DNA of 64,000 bases, taken from contig NZ_MQMF01000004.1 in assembly GCF_001999465.1 (NCBI RefSeq), positions 1 to 64,000 on the forward strand. The letters run 5' to 3'. Position numbers and translations under genes: made by a program. Below the pieces are notes generated by a model. It was given only the letters and a program-made list of their open reading frames with translations. It was not told the DNA's origin and searched no databases. Origin of the DNA: Fictibacillus arsenicus. GTDB lineage: Bacteria > Bacillota > Bacilli > Bacillales > Fictibacillaceae. The stretch's first letter is position 1; each line of letters opens with the position of its first letter. This document shows positions 43,765-51,883 of the stretch, in pieces.

Positions 43765-44082
43765 ATGGATTACAGCACTATGTGTCCGAAATATGAAGTT
43801 GCCATGGATATAATCGGTAAAAAATGGACAGGACTCATCATCCGAGTGTTGATGGACGGTCCTAAACGTTTTAAAGATATTAAATCTCAAATTCCCGAGA
43901 TGAGTGACCGTATGCTTACGGAACGCATGAAGGAATTAGAATCAGTTGGAATTGTTAAGCGCAACGTTTATCCGGAGACTCCTGTAAGAATCGAATATTC
44001 ACTAACGGATAAAGGAAATTCCTTAAAGTCAATTATTAATGCTATTCAAGATTGGAGCGAGCAGTGGGTCGATCATTGTTAA
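43765..44082 (+). CDS. HxlR/YodB-type redox regulator
   Basis: A 105-residue winged-helix repressor. It begins MDYSTMCPKYEVAMDIIGKKW with C7 matching the redox Cys of YodB/CatR. LMDGPKRFKDIKSQIPEMSDRMLTERMKEL is the recognition module. A second Cys is the last residue (C105), placed where YodB has its partner Cys. YodB-type regulators sense quinones and diamide by disulfide or S-alkylation. A dyad sits on its own promoter. Target genes beyond itself cannot be named from sequence. Confidence 0.85.
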   Translation: MDYSTMCPKYEVAMDIIGKKWTGLIIRVLMDGPKRFKDIKSQIPEMSDRMLTERMKELESVGIVKRNVYPETPVRIEYSLTDKGNSLKSIINAIQDWSEQWVDHC

Positions 44083-44093
44083 GCTTTGTATAA

Positions 44094-44129
44094 GAAAAAG
44101 GACAGCCGTCTAGACGCTGTCCTTTTTTA
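44094..44129. terminator. Bidirectional terminator hxlR/yfkD
   Basis: AAAAAGGACAGC / GCTGTCCTTTTTT hairpin between convergent genes. Confidence 0.85.
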
Positions 44130-44969
44130 CATATTGCTCGTATGAAAACGGAATGATACGTGGTCTTGGATAGGAATCCACGCCCCGATTCCCTGCTGTG
44201 TAACGTTTTGAATAACAATTTCTCTTTTTCCGCCTTTTAAAACGATGTACACTTCTCCATAAGTAACTCTTCCTCTTTCGTTAACTGCCGGAACATAACT
44301 GTGTAAGTAACCGACTTGCTTCGGAGAAACATGGTATACGTTTGGTTTCTTAGTTCCTGCACCTACTGCTGTCTGAAATGCAAGAGGCAGCTTCGATTTT
44401 TCCGCTGCTGCAATGAGCATCATCTTTTGAACCGCTTCGCTGTTTGGAATAGAAGCCGTAAGTCCCCCGCTCACTTTTTTATGAGCTGTCTGGTTGTAAT
44501 ATAATTTAGCTATTGACTGCGCTCCTCTGTTATCTAAGCGGTTTGTATTGATCTGCTGATGCTCCCAGTTTACTGTAGTCTCAGTCGATTGATAAGAAAG
44601 CGGCCATTGACCTAAGTAAATTTTAGCACGATACCAGAAAGCAACTTTTGAAGCGTTAATGCTTGATTCATTTAAAAGTCTGATCAGATCAGGATTCGTG
44701 ATCGGAACATCAGATGTTTTTAGCATTGCCTTAGCCAGTTTGCTCGGTTCAAGATACGGAAGATCTTGCGCTGAGTTAGGATACGTATTTTCTTTTGAGA
44801 TGCTCAGCACCGAACTCGGAACCTTTATGTCAGCTTTTAAGTCAGCTTTTTCAGTTGTTTTTTCCGCCGGTTTTTCTGCAGGCTTCTCTGTGGTTTTTTC
44901 CTTTGCAAACGCCTGGTTTGTAAAAGCAAAAAGCATAACAAATATGATAATAAGAATTCTTTTTCTCAT
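44127..44969 (-). CDS. yfkD: YfkD-like exported protein
   Basis: A 280-residue protein with a signal peptide (MRKRILIIIFVMLFAF...AFA) and a Lys/Glu/Pro-rich spacer of short TEKPAEK-type repeats (about 25-45), then a conserved YfkD domain (ends in GIGAWIPIQDHVSFRFH). Exported or membrane-anchored. Synteny with yfkAB and yfkF. Function unknown. ATG 44969 behind AGGAGG. Confidence 0.85.
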   Translation of the reverse strand: MRKRILIIIFVMLFAFTNQAFAKEKTTEKPAEKPAEKTTEKADLKADIKVPSSVLSISKENTYPNSAQDLPYLEPSKLAKAMLKTSDVPITNPDLIRLLNESSINASKVAFWYRAKIYLGQWPLSYQSTETTVNWEHQQINTNRLDNRGAQSIAKLYYNQTAHKKVSGGLTASIPNSEAVQKMMLIAAAEKSKLPLAFQTAVGAGTKKPNVYHVSPKQVGYLHSYVPAVNERGRVTYGEVYIVLKGGKREIVIQNVTQQGIGAWIPIQDHVSFRFHTSNM

Positions 44970-45058
44970 AATTCCCTCCTTTACCCCTATTTTTTTCTAT
45001 CACATGAAATTTATCCGCGTGCACTGGTCTCTTTCTCTGGGGTATTGTTGGAAATAAA

Positions 45059-45092
45059 TAAAGCCCCGATTCAGAGTTAGAATCAGGACTTC
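45059..45092 (-). terminator. Terminator of the OsmC-like gene
   Basis: CCTGATTC / GAATCGGG hairpin on the minus strand, then GCTTT. Confidence 0.6.
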
Positions 45093-45095
45093 TTA

Positions 45096-45479
45096 TTATG
45101 CTTGTATTTCAAAGCTTTCGGTGATGTTGATGCTGTCTTTAACAGACTGTACCATCGAACAATTTTTACGAGTCACCACTAATGCTTTTTCAACTTTTTC
45201 ATGCGGAAGTTCGTTTCCCTTTATTACGAAATGCAGATGAATGTCTGATACTCTGTTTGCTTCGTTTTCATCACGTGTTACTTTTGCTGTAACATCAATG
45301 TTTTCGTATGGCAGTCTCATACGTTCTAACACTTTTCTTAAAACACCGCCGCTGCAAACCGCAACAGATGATACAAGCAGCTGAAATGGCCTGAAACCAT
45401 ATTCGGCGTCACCGCTTATTTGCAGTGTTCCATATTCAAAGGTCGTTTCAAATCCTTTTTCATTCATTTTAAAGTCCAT
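45096..45479 (-). CDS. OsmC/Ohr-fold protein
   Basis: A 127-residue OsmC-family protein, a fold that often reduces organic hydroperoxides with two reactive Cys. Cys in VAVCSGG (C42) and in RKNCSMV (about C106) match the usual pair. ATG 45479 behind AGAGGTG. It is divergent from an MFS gene with a perfect 14-bp palindrome between them. Peroxidase activity is likely but not certain in this subfamily. Confidence 0.85.
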   Translation of the reverse strand: MDFKMNEKGFETTFEYGTLQISGDAEYGFRPFQLLVSSVAVCSGGVLRKVLERMRLPYENIDVTAKVTRDENEANRVSDIHLHFVIKGNELPHEKVEKALVVTRKNCSMVQSVKDSINITESFEIQA

Positions 45480-45505
45480 CGTCACACACCTCTGGTAAAG
45501 TTTTA

Positions 45506-45537
45506 TTCAACTTTTAACTGCATCCATTGTACAATGG
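45506..45537 (+). promoter_or_regulatory. MFS promoter overlapped by a perfect palindrome
   Basis: TTCAAC (45506-45511), 18-base spacer, TACAAT (45530-45535). CCATTGTACAATGG (45524-45537) is a perfect 14-bp palindrome covering the -10. It lies between the divergent OsmC-like and MFS genes, so one repressor could control both. Confidence 0.5.
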
Positions 45538-45566
45538 TTTTAGTTTGTTTTGAAAAGGAGATGCTC

Positions 45567-46748
45567 ATGCAGCTTTCAACTTATAGATTCTCTGTTTTAG
45601 TCAGCATTGTTTTTATTTCTGGTTTTGCACAAGGAATGTTATTGCCGCTGATTGCGGTTATTTTTGAGCAGAACGGAACCTCTGCATCGTTAAACGGTTT
45701 CCATGCAACTGCGCTGTATATAGGAATTCTGATTGCTTCTCCGTTCATAGAAAAGCCTCTGCGAAAGTTTGGCTATAAACCGCTTATTATGTCAGGTCTA
45801 TTAGCAGTAATATTATGTTTTGCTTTGTTTCCAATCTGGAAAGTCTTTTGGTTTTGGTTCATGCTGCGTCTGCTTATCGGGATCGGTGATCATATGCTCC
45901 ATTTTTCTACACAAACGTGGATCACTTCAAATAGTCCAGAAAACAAGCGGGGACGGAATATCTCCCTTTACGGTATAGCATTCGGTGCTGGTTTTGGAAT
46001 CGGACCTCTCATGACAAAAATGCTCGAGATTAACGAAAACCTGCCATTTTGGTTTGCAGCAGTACTTTGCTTAATCTCATTTATATTAATGACAAGTATC
46101 CGCAATGAAAAACCTGAGACCGAGTCAGCACGAATGGCTGGTGTTACTGCATTTTCACGTTATAAAGATGTCCTTAAAATTGCCTGGGTCTCATTGCTTC
46201 CTCCATTTGCATATGGATTTCTTGAAGCAACCCTTCATGGATCTTTTCCTGTGTTTGCCCTTCGCAACGGTATAAGTTTGGATTGGGTAGCGGTCTTATT
46301 GCCTGCATTTGTATTAGGCAGCTTGGTTTTTCAGCTTCCGTTAGGGGTGTTAAGTGATAAATATGGACGAAAGCCAATTTTAATTTTTTCTTTCGTTTCA
46401 GGATTTTTCTCTTTTTTAGCTACCTATTGGACTATGCATTCCTTCTGGATCCTTCTAGCACTGTTCTTTTTCTCAGGTATGTTTGTTGGATCAATGTTTT
46501 CTCTTGGAATCGCTTATATGAGTGATCTGCTTCCAAAATACCATCTTCCTGCCGGCAACATTTTAGCAGGAATCAGTTTTAGCATCGGAAGCATGGCAGG
46601 TCCATTAATCGGTGGGAGTTTTATAAGCTGGTTTAAAGGCGGTGCTTTTGTTTTCGCGATCTGCGGGATGTTATTAATTCTCTGCCTTCCGATCGTATTC
46701 ACGAAAAGCCCTACTTCTGCAGGTGCAGTCCAGACAAAAACGGCTTAG
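45567..46748 (+). CDS. yfkF: MFS transporter (YfkF-like)
   Basis: A 393-residue major facilitator with twelve predicted helices. LSDKYGRKPILIF is the central MFS A-motif. ATG 45567 follows AAGGAG with correct spacing; longer in-frame starts run back over the OsmC-like gene and are not credible. Position near yfkD corresponds to yfkF. Substrate unknown; drug efflux is the common guess. Confidence 0.85.
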   Translation: MQLSTYRFSVLVSIVFISGFAQGMLLPLIAVIFEQNGTSASLNGFHATALYIGILIASPFIEKPLRKFGYKPLIMSGLLAVILCFALFPIWKVFWFWFMLRLLIGIGDHMLHFSTQTWITSNSPENKRGRNISLYGIAFGAGFGIGPLMTKMLEINENLPFWFAAVLCLISFILMTSIRNEKPETESARMAGVTAFSRYKDVLKIAWVSLLPPFAYGFLEATLHGSFPVFALRNGISLDWVAVLLPAFVLGSLVFQLPLGVLSDKYGRKPILIFSFVSGFFSFLATYWTMHSFWILLALFFFSGMFVGSMFSLGIAYMSDLLPKYHLPAGNILAGISFSIGSMAGPLIGGSFISWFKGGAFVFAICGMLLILCLPIVFTKSPTSAGAVQTKTA

Positions 46749-46871
46749 GTTAAATATTTTTTTGTACTTTACCCATATTATGAAAAGCAGGAATTTTGAC
46801 ATTGAATGCGCAATCTTTAAACTAGAATTAATGATACTTACACAATTTTGAATTATAAGGAGTAGATTTGT

Positions 46872-47324
46872 ATGATGAGATTACGTTCGGATATGCCTGA
46901 ACTTAGCGGTGCAACAGAGTGGATCAATGGTGAGGTCTCTAAGAGCGATCTTGTTGGCGACAAGCCGACCCTTATTCACTTCTGGTCAGTCAGCTGTGGT
47001 CTATGTAAAGAAGCAATGCCAAGCATCAACCAGTTCCGAGATGATTACAAAGATGAACTGAACGTTATTGCCGTTCATATGCCTCGTTCTGAGAAAGATC
47101 TTGATCTTGCACAGATCAAAGAAGTTGCTGCAGAACATGATATTACACAGCCAATCTTTGTAGACAATGACCATGCATTAACGGATGCATTTGAAAATGA
47201 ATATGTTCCTGCTTACTATGTATTCGATGCAGAAGGAAAGCTTCGTCATTACCAAGCGGGCGGAGATGGAATGAAAATGCTGACAAAACGTGTTAACCGT
47301 GTACTAGGAAAAGAAACAAAATAA
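46872..47324 (+). CDS. Cytosolic TlpA-like thiol-disulfide protein
   Basis: A 150-residue thioredoxin-fold protein of the TlpA/ResA class. The active site is SCGLCKEA (C42, C45). cis-Pro region YVPAYYVFDAEG. No signal peptide or membrane anchor, so it is probably cytosolic, unlike ResA. ATG 46872 (or 46875) behind AAGGAG. Redox partner unknown. Confidence 0.88.
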   Translation: MMRLRSDMPELSGATEWINGEVSKSDLVGDKPTLIHFWSVSCGLCKEAMPSINQFRDDYKDELNVIAVHMPRSEKDLDLAQIKEVAAEHDITQPIFVDNDHALTDAFENEYVPAYYVFDAEGKLRHYQAGGDGMKMLTKRVNRVLGKETK

Positions 47325-47353
47325 AAAAACCGGGCTGAGCCCGGTTTTATTTT
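47325..47353. terminator. Bidirectional terminator
   Basis: AACCGGGC-TGA-GCCCGGTT hairpin with A and T runs, between convergent genes. Confidence 0.85.
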
Positions 47354-47811
47354 TTTCTCTTTTTCCCTGTAAATGGTTTTTCCATAAGCCGAAATAGCAG
47401 GGCAAAGAACTTATAGATAAATAAGCCCGTCATTGCTCCTAATCCATTAAGAAGTATGTCATCAATATCAAAAATTCTTTTCGCATATTCGTATTGCAGC
47501 ACTTCAATAACAAAGCTCGTACCAAACCCGATTACAAACATAAGCCGCCATGAATTAAACACACGGAATATTAAAGGCAGCAAAAGACCAAGCGGTAAAA
47601 ATAAGATAATATTGCCTATGATGTTCTTAAAAATCAGGTAGTAATCTCCGCTTCTCCACATGAGGCGTATACTATCGAACAAAACAAGATTTGCTGATTT
47701 TCCATATACGTACTCATTAAATGAGAAAAGCGTGGCTTTTATAAGAACAGCCATGTAAACAATAAAGAAAAGTGCACCTATTACACTAAAAAATATTCTA
47801 ACTTTTTTCAT
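47347..47811 (-). CDS. VanZ family membrane protein
   Basis: A 154-residue VanZ-like protein with four hydrophobic helices. NIILFLPLGLLLPLIF and FVIEVLQYEYAKRIFDIDDILLNGLGA are the family motifs. Basic tail KPFTGKKRKK. The founding member lowers teicoplanin susceptibility; most chromosomal copies, like this one, have no known role. Confidence 0.85.
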   Translation of the reverse strand: MKKVRIFFSVIGALFFIVYMAVLIKATLFSFNEYVYGKSANLVLFDSIRLMWRSGDYYLIFKNIIGNIILFLPLGLLLPLIFRVFNSWRLMFVIGFGTSFVIEVLQYEYAKRIFDIDDILLNGLGAMTGLFIYKFFALLFRLMEKPFTGKKRKK

Positions 47812-47946
47812 ATTGCCTTTCTCCTGCCTTTATTTCAAAAATTCCCATAAGTGCCTTTTTAAAGTTTAACACGCAAAGGTCTTAAGGAGATACAGGTAAA
47901 AGACACAAAATCTCTCCAACATTTTTCTTTGCTCCTATTGAAAGTG

Positions 47947-48068
47947 GTTGATTTCCGTTCCAGGTACTCGCTTTCCGCGGTGGTGAGCCTCCTGGCGCTT
48001 TGCACCTTTAGGAGTCTCACCTGTCCCACTGATCCCACAGGAGTCTCGCACCTTCCACTCCAATCAAC
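47947..48068 (+). repeat. Palindromic intergenic element, copy 6
   Basis: 122 bp from GTTGATTTCCG to CCAATCAAC. The shortest copy; the block GGGGCGTGC after TTTCCGCGG is deleted. Flank TATTGAAAGTG on the left. Between the VanZ and DedA genes. Confidence 0.85.
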
Positions 48069-48085
48069 TTTCAAAGAAGAGTTTT

Positions 48086-48682
48086 TTAGACAGATGTCCA
48101 TTTTCTAGCCTTTTTAAAAACAATAAATAACAGAATGGCTGTCACGATAATTCCAGCCACCGGGAGCATATATTCTTCTGCCTTTGCGCCGACATCTTTC
48201 CACTGCGGACCGAATTGCTTCCCAAGATAAATATAAAATGCGGTAATCGGAAACATCGCTATGAATGTGTAGACAGAAAAGACCCAAACATTCATTTTTG
48301 CCATACCGCACGGAACCGATATTGTAGTCCTTACCCCAGGAAGGAACCGTCCGAAAAACGCTACTCCTGCACCATATTTCTCAAAGAAGCGATCTGCTGC
48401 ATCAATTTCTTTTTCTTTAATAAAAACATACTTTCCGTACTTGATCAGAAATGGTCTTCCGCCATACCTGCCGAGTGCATAAAGCGTCAGCGGGCCTAAT
48501 GTACCTCCTAATGTTCCGGCAAATACAGCAAACCAGTAATTCATATCACCTTCATATACCCAAAACCCTGCGAGCGGGAGAACAAGCTCAGCAGGAACAA
48601 ATTCAAAAGTAAGTGCAATAATAAGTCCAAAATAAGAAAACTGCTTTAAAAATTCAATAAATGAGAGTATAAGTTCTTCCAT
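48086..48682 (-). CDS. DedA family membrane protein
   Basis: A 198-residue DedA/SNARE-associated protein with four to five hydrophobic helices. RFLPGVRTTISVPCGMAKM is the membrane-dipping motif with the functional Arg. GTLGGTLGPLTLYALGRYGGRP is the first re-entrant signature. DedA proteins translocate undecaprenyl phosphate or phospholipid. ATG 48682 behind GGGAGGG. Confidence 0.9.
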   Translation of the reverse strand: MEELILSFIEFLKQFSYFGLIIALTFEFVPAELVLPLAGFWVYEGDMNYWFAVFAGTLGGTLGPLTLYALGRYGGRPFLIKYGKYVFIKEKEIDAADRFFEKYGAGVAFFGRFLPGVRTTISVPCGMAKMNVWVFSVYTFIAMFPITAFYIYLGKQFGPQWKDVGAKAEEYMLPVAGIIVTAILLFIVFKKARKWTSV

Positions 48683-48768
48683 CTTATCTCCCTCCCTTTC
48701 TGTCTAGAGACACAACGAAAAACATTATAACACAATCACAAAATGGCTTTAAAGTCTTCGCAGAAAAG

Positions 48769-48801
48769 CAAAAAAAGCCGCCCGTAACCGGACAGCTTTT
48801 A
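48769..48801 (-). terminator. Terminator of the 34-residue gene
   Basis: AAAAGCTGTCCGG / CGGGCGGCTTTT hairpin with T-run on the minus strand, 5 bp after the stop. Confidence 0.7.
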
Positions 48802-48805
48802 CTTA

Positions 48806-48910
48806 TTAATGAAAGTTGTTCTTTTTGTTAGCACTGCTGCTTGTCTTGTGTTTACTTTCATTTTTGTTGTTCTTGCTATGATTAGTGTTTTGTTTGTTGC
48901 TTTTTCCCAT
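48806..48910 (-). CDS. 34-residue Lys/Asn/Ser-rich protein
   Basis: ATG 48910 follows a perfect GGAGGT with 8-base spacing. The frame MGKSNKQNTNHSKNNKNESK continues to residue 34 and ends just before a terminator. Very hydrophilic and basic, rich in N, K, S and H, as in many minor spore proteins (SspN/O/P-type), but I cannot match it to a named family. Confidence 0.6.
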   Translation of the reverse strand: MGKSNKQNTNHSKNNKNESKHKTSSSANKKNNFH

Positions 48911-48953
48911 TTAGCAATACCTCCTTAATAAAAGGTACTATTAGGTTTTCCTA

Positions 48954-49838
48954 TCATTCAGCCTTTAACAAGCCCCTTTTCTTGGCAAAATCGATCTTGT
49001 ATTTATGGAACGTAGCGTTAAGTACACCGCCGGAAAGCAGCACGATTCCTGTTAAATAGAACCAGAGCATGAGTACAATAACAGCTCCAATGCTTCCGTA
49101 CGTCTGCGAATAATTTCCAAAGTGATCAACATAAAAAGCAAAACCTAATGAGACGATCTGCCATAAAAATGTAGCAACGAGAGAACCATACCAGATTTCA
49201 GTGTATTTCAACTTTTTGCATGGGGCCATATAGTAAAGAATAGAAACAACTGTTGCGATGAGAAAGAAACTGATCAGCCAGCGAAGTACAGACCAGATCG
49301 TTAGAAATTCATCACTTAACCCTAAATAAGAAAATGCTGCATTTCCCAACATCTTGCCAAACACCGGAAAAACTAAAGCTACAATAAATGCAAAGACAAC
49401 CCCAAATGTTAAAAAGATTGATAAGAGCCTTGTTTTAACAAAGCCTCTGCATTCTTCCACTCCATATGCCTCGTTCAATGTTTTAATTACAGCATTAATG
49501 GCGTTTGATGCTGACCAGATTGTTGCTAAAATCCCGATAGATAGCAATCCTCCGCTTCTTCCTTCAAGTACTGCCAACAAATTTTCTCTCACTGAATCCA
49601 TCGCCTCTGCAGGTACAAAATGTTCCAGGAGATCAAGTGCTTCAGCAGGTTCTATAAAGAAAGCACCGAGGGTTAATAAGAAAATTAAAAAAGGAAACAA
49701 AGATAAAAGAAAATAGTAAGCAAGCTGTGCTGCCAGCCCTGTTACATCTCCTCTTTTAAAGCTATGCATAAATTCAATTCCAAAAGATTTTGCCTTCATG
49801 TGTTTAAGAATATGCCATAAAGTCAATGGTCCTCTCAC
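48954..49838 (-). CDS. yfkH: YihY/BrkB-type membrane protein (YfkH-like)
   Basis: A 294-residue YihY-family protein with six helices. AAQLAYYFLLSLFPFLIFLL is the family signature. Once called ribonuclease BN in error; the family has no established function. Start uncertain: GTG 49838, TTG 49826 or ATG 49799, none with an ideal ribosome site. Syntenic with B. subtilis yfkH. Confidence 0.85.
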   Translation of the reverse strand: MRGPLTLWHILKHMKAKSFGIEFMHSFKRGDVTGLAAQLAYYFLLSLFPFLIFLLTLGAFFIEPAEALDLLEHFVPAEAMDSVRENLLAVLEGRSGGLLSIGILATIWSASNAINAVIKTLNEAYGVEECRGFVKTRLLSIFLTFGVVFAFIVALVFPVFGKMLGNAAFSYLGLSDEFLTIWSVLRWLISFFLIATVVSILYYMAPCKKLKYTEIWYGSLVATFLWQIVSLGFAFYVDHFGNYSQTYGSIGAVIVLMLWFYLTGIVLLSGGVLNATFHKYKIDFAKKRGLLKAE

Positions 49839-49984
49839 CCCTAACTTAGTTGTATATTTCCTTTATCATTCCCTTTCCTTATAGTGATAAAAACTTTTTT
49901 CGACAGAAGTTTATATTTTTTTATAATGGGTAACTTAAGAATAATTCCATATTACAACCACACAAAAAAAAGGAGGAATTTTAA

Positions 49985-50239
49985 ATGAGTTTATTATGGG
50001 CACTTATAATTGGAGGAATCATTGGTTGGTTAGCAGGACTATTAACAGGGCGTGACGTACCAGGTGGAATCATCGGTAACATTATCGCAGGTTTCGTTGG
50101 TGCTTGGTTAGGTGGCTTACTGTTAGGAGACTGGGGTCCAACTGTTGCTGGTTTCGCAATTATTCCAGCTATCATCGGTGCTATCGTAGTTGTACTTATT
50201 GTAAGCTGGATTATGCGCAGCATGCGTAGCCGTGCTTAA
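49985..50239 (+). CDS. GlsB/YeaQ/YmgE family membrane protein
   Basis: An 84-residue Gly-rich membrane protein with three short helices (IGGIIGWLAGLL, GGIIGNIIAGFVGAWLGGLLL, IIPAIIGAIVVVLIVSWI). The so-called transglycosylase-associated family, stress-related in other bacteria. ATG 49985 behind AGGAGG. Own terminator; monocistronic. Confidence 0.88.
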   Translation: MSLLWALIIGGIIGWLAGLLTGRDVPGGIIGNIIAGFVGAWLGGLLLGDWGPTVAGFAIIPAIIGAIVVVLIVSWIMRSMRSRA

Positions 50240-50276
50240 TTAAGAAACACCAAAAGAACATAACCAACAATCAAAG

Positions 50277-50325
50277 AAAGCTGGCTCAAAAGATCTGTAT
50301 TGATCTTCTTGGGCCAGCTTTTTTC
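50277..50325 (+). terminator. Terminator of the glsB-like gene
   Basis: AAAGCTGGC..AAAAGATC / GATCTTCTT..GCCAGCTTT, a long stem with T6. Confidence 0.85.
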
Positions 50326-50395
50326 ATTCCTTAGGGATATTTAAGGATATATAATCACACATTATATTTGTAAAAAGATTAAGGAGGAAATGAAA

Positions 50396-50575
50396 ATGGA
50401 CGCACAACGCGCACAAGAAATCTCTGCATCAGCTGTCATGGCCAACGTCACATATAATGGCCAAAGCATTTATATTGAGCATGTCGATCAGCAGAATGGA
50501 ACAGCTACAATCCATCCACTCGATGAACCAAACAACAAACAAAGTGTTTCAGTTTCCAGTCTAGAAGAACAATAA
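50396..50575 (+). CDS. sspH: Small acid-soluble spore protein, H type (second copy)
   Basis: A 59-residue SspH close to the B. subtilis form: MDAQRAQEISASAV, VTYNGQSIYIEHVDQQNGTA, then HPLDEPNNKQ. ATG 50396 is correctly spaced from GGAGG; ATG 50390 is too close. It is the more canonical of the two SspH genes in the window. A CATTATA -10-like element lies at 50360, but I could not find a good matching -35. Confidence 0.9.
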   Translation: MDAQRAQEISASAVMANVTYNGQSIYIEHVDQQNGTATIHPLDEPNNKQSVSVSSLEEQ

Positions 50576-50578
50576 AAA

Positions 50579-50610
50579 CAACCCACCACATCATCCTGTG
50601 TGGTGGGTTA
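50579..50610. terminator. Terminator after the second sspH
   Basis: AACCCACCACA / TGTGGTGGGTT, an 11-bp perfect stem directly after the stop. Confidence 0.75.
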
Positions 50611-50686
50611 TGTTGCTTCTTTATTTAAAGCTATTTTCTAAAGGATTGTTGCTCCTGAGCTATTTTGAAGAGTACTTCTTTGAACA

Positions 50687-50814
50687 GTTAATTGGAGCGA
50701 AAGGACGAGACTCCTGCAGGATGAGTGGGACAGGTGAGACCACTCAATGTCGCGAGGCGACGAGGGGGCTCACCGCACACCCTGCGGAAAGCGAGTTCTG
50801 TAGCGGAAATTAAC
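50687..50814 (-). repeat. Palindromic intergenic element, copy 7 (inverted, diverged)
   Basis: 128 bp on the minus strand, bounded by CGGAAATTAAC and GTTAATTGGAGCG. The most diverged copy, but GGAAAGCGAG, GGCTCACCG and GACAGGTGAGACC are kept. Outer flanks AAGGATTGTTGCTCCTGA and ACAAAAGCAACAAAG form a further inverted repeat. Confidence 0.78.
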
Positions 50815-50853
50815 ATCTTACAAAAGCAACAAAGCATACGGAAACAGCCTTAT

Positions 50854-51279
50854 TTAAAATCGTTTTTTAAATACATAACTCGGCTTTTCATAATGCATTT
50901 TTTCTTCATAAAAACGGTGAGCATCTATACGATTCACATTCGAGCTCAACGCCACACAGTTACAGTTGTTCTGAACCGCAAATGATTCCAAAAAGGCTAG
51001 CAGCTCTTCCCCGTATCCCTTTGAACGTTCCTCTGAATCCGTGATCAGATCATAAAGATATGCATGTTTACCATCATAAAAGTTCGTTAGAATGGCGAAT
51101 CCTGCAAGTGCAACAATCTTTTCGTTATGGTAATTCGCAAATAATGTGTAACCTTCTTTTTGCATTTGAAGAAATAATTCATAAAACAAGTCCTCTGAGA
51201 GATGCGGTCGCAGCTGGTTCATCACAGGAAAAGCTTCGCGTACTTCATGTTCTAATGACAATTGCCTGATCTCACCCAT
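50854..51279 (-). CDS. GNAT family N-acetyltransferase
   Basis: A 141-residue single-domain acetyltransferase. The acetyl-CoA loop appears as SEERSKGYGEELLAFLE (R/Q-x-x-G-x-G/A form), and YEEKMHYEKPSYVFKK is the C-terminal strand. ATG 51279 behind AGGAGGAG. It follows yfkJ by 15 bp, so the two are one operon. Acceptor unknown. Confidence 0.87.
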   Translation of the reverse strand: MGEIRQLSLEHEVREAFPVMNQLRPHLSEDLFYELFLQMQKEGYTLFANYHNEKIVALAGFAILTNFYDGKHAYLYDLITDSEERSKGYGEELLAFLESFAVQNNCNCVALSSNVNRIDAHRFYEEKMHYEKPSYVFKKRF

Positions 51280-51294
51280 TATTACTCCTCCTGA

Positions 51295-51765
51295 TTAAAG
51301 CGATTCTCTATTTTTTATCTCGATAAGCAGTCTCTCGCACCCGGCTGTTACTAGGTCGTACACTTCTTGAAAATTACCGGTAAAATACGGATCTGGTACA
51401 TCTTCAAACTCGTTCTCCGGCACAAAATCAAGAAGTCTTGCAATCATGCCTGTCTCCGATTGCCCAGCCATCTTGTGCATATTTCCGATGTTCTCAGCAT
51501 CCATTCCGATAATATAGTCATATTGTGTCAGGTCGTTCGTTTTAATCTGACGCGCCTTTTGACCTTCAAATGATATTTGATTCTTCGTTAAAATATTTCT
51601 TGTGCCTTCATGAGGCGGTTCTCCGACATGCCAATTTCCAGTTCCTGCAGAGTCTATCGATATTTTCCCCTCTAGACCCTCTTTTGTAACGAGATCCTTA
51701 AAAATAGCCTCAGCCATTGGTGAACGGCATATATTTCCTAAACAAACAAAGAGTACTTTAATCAC
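51295..51765 (-). CDS. yfkJ: Low-molecular-weight protein-tyrosine phosphatase (YfkJ)
   Basis: A 156-residue LMW-PTP. The P-loop is CLGNICRSP (C8 nucleophile, R14), and the general acid Asp lies in DVPDPYFTGN. GTG start 51765 behind AAGGGG. It dephosphorylates phosphotyrosine on cytosolic proteins; YfkJ is its B. subtilis equivalent by sequence and position. Confidence 0.92.
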   Translation of the reverse strand: MIKVLFVCLGNICRSPMAEAIFKDLVTKEGLEGKISIDSAGTGNWHVGEPPHEGTRNILTKNQISFEGQKARQIKTNDLTQYDYIIGMDAENIGNMHKMAGQSETGMIARLLDFVPENEFEDVPDPYFTGNFQEVYDLVTAGCERLLIEIKNRESL

Positions 51766-51835
51766 GATTCATACCCCTTTCTTTTTCCCTTTAAATTATA
51801 ACATTTCTAACTAATTTCAAAAGGTATTCTACAGC

Positions 51836-51874
51836 AAAAAGAAAACCGGGCTTTTCCTTCAGCCAGGTTTTCTT
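51836..51874 (-). terminator. Terminator of the liv operon
   Basis: GAAAACCTGGCT / AGCCCGGTTTTC hairpin on the minus strand with T5. Confidence 0.82.
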
Positions 51875-51883
51875 CTGCGGCAT

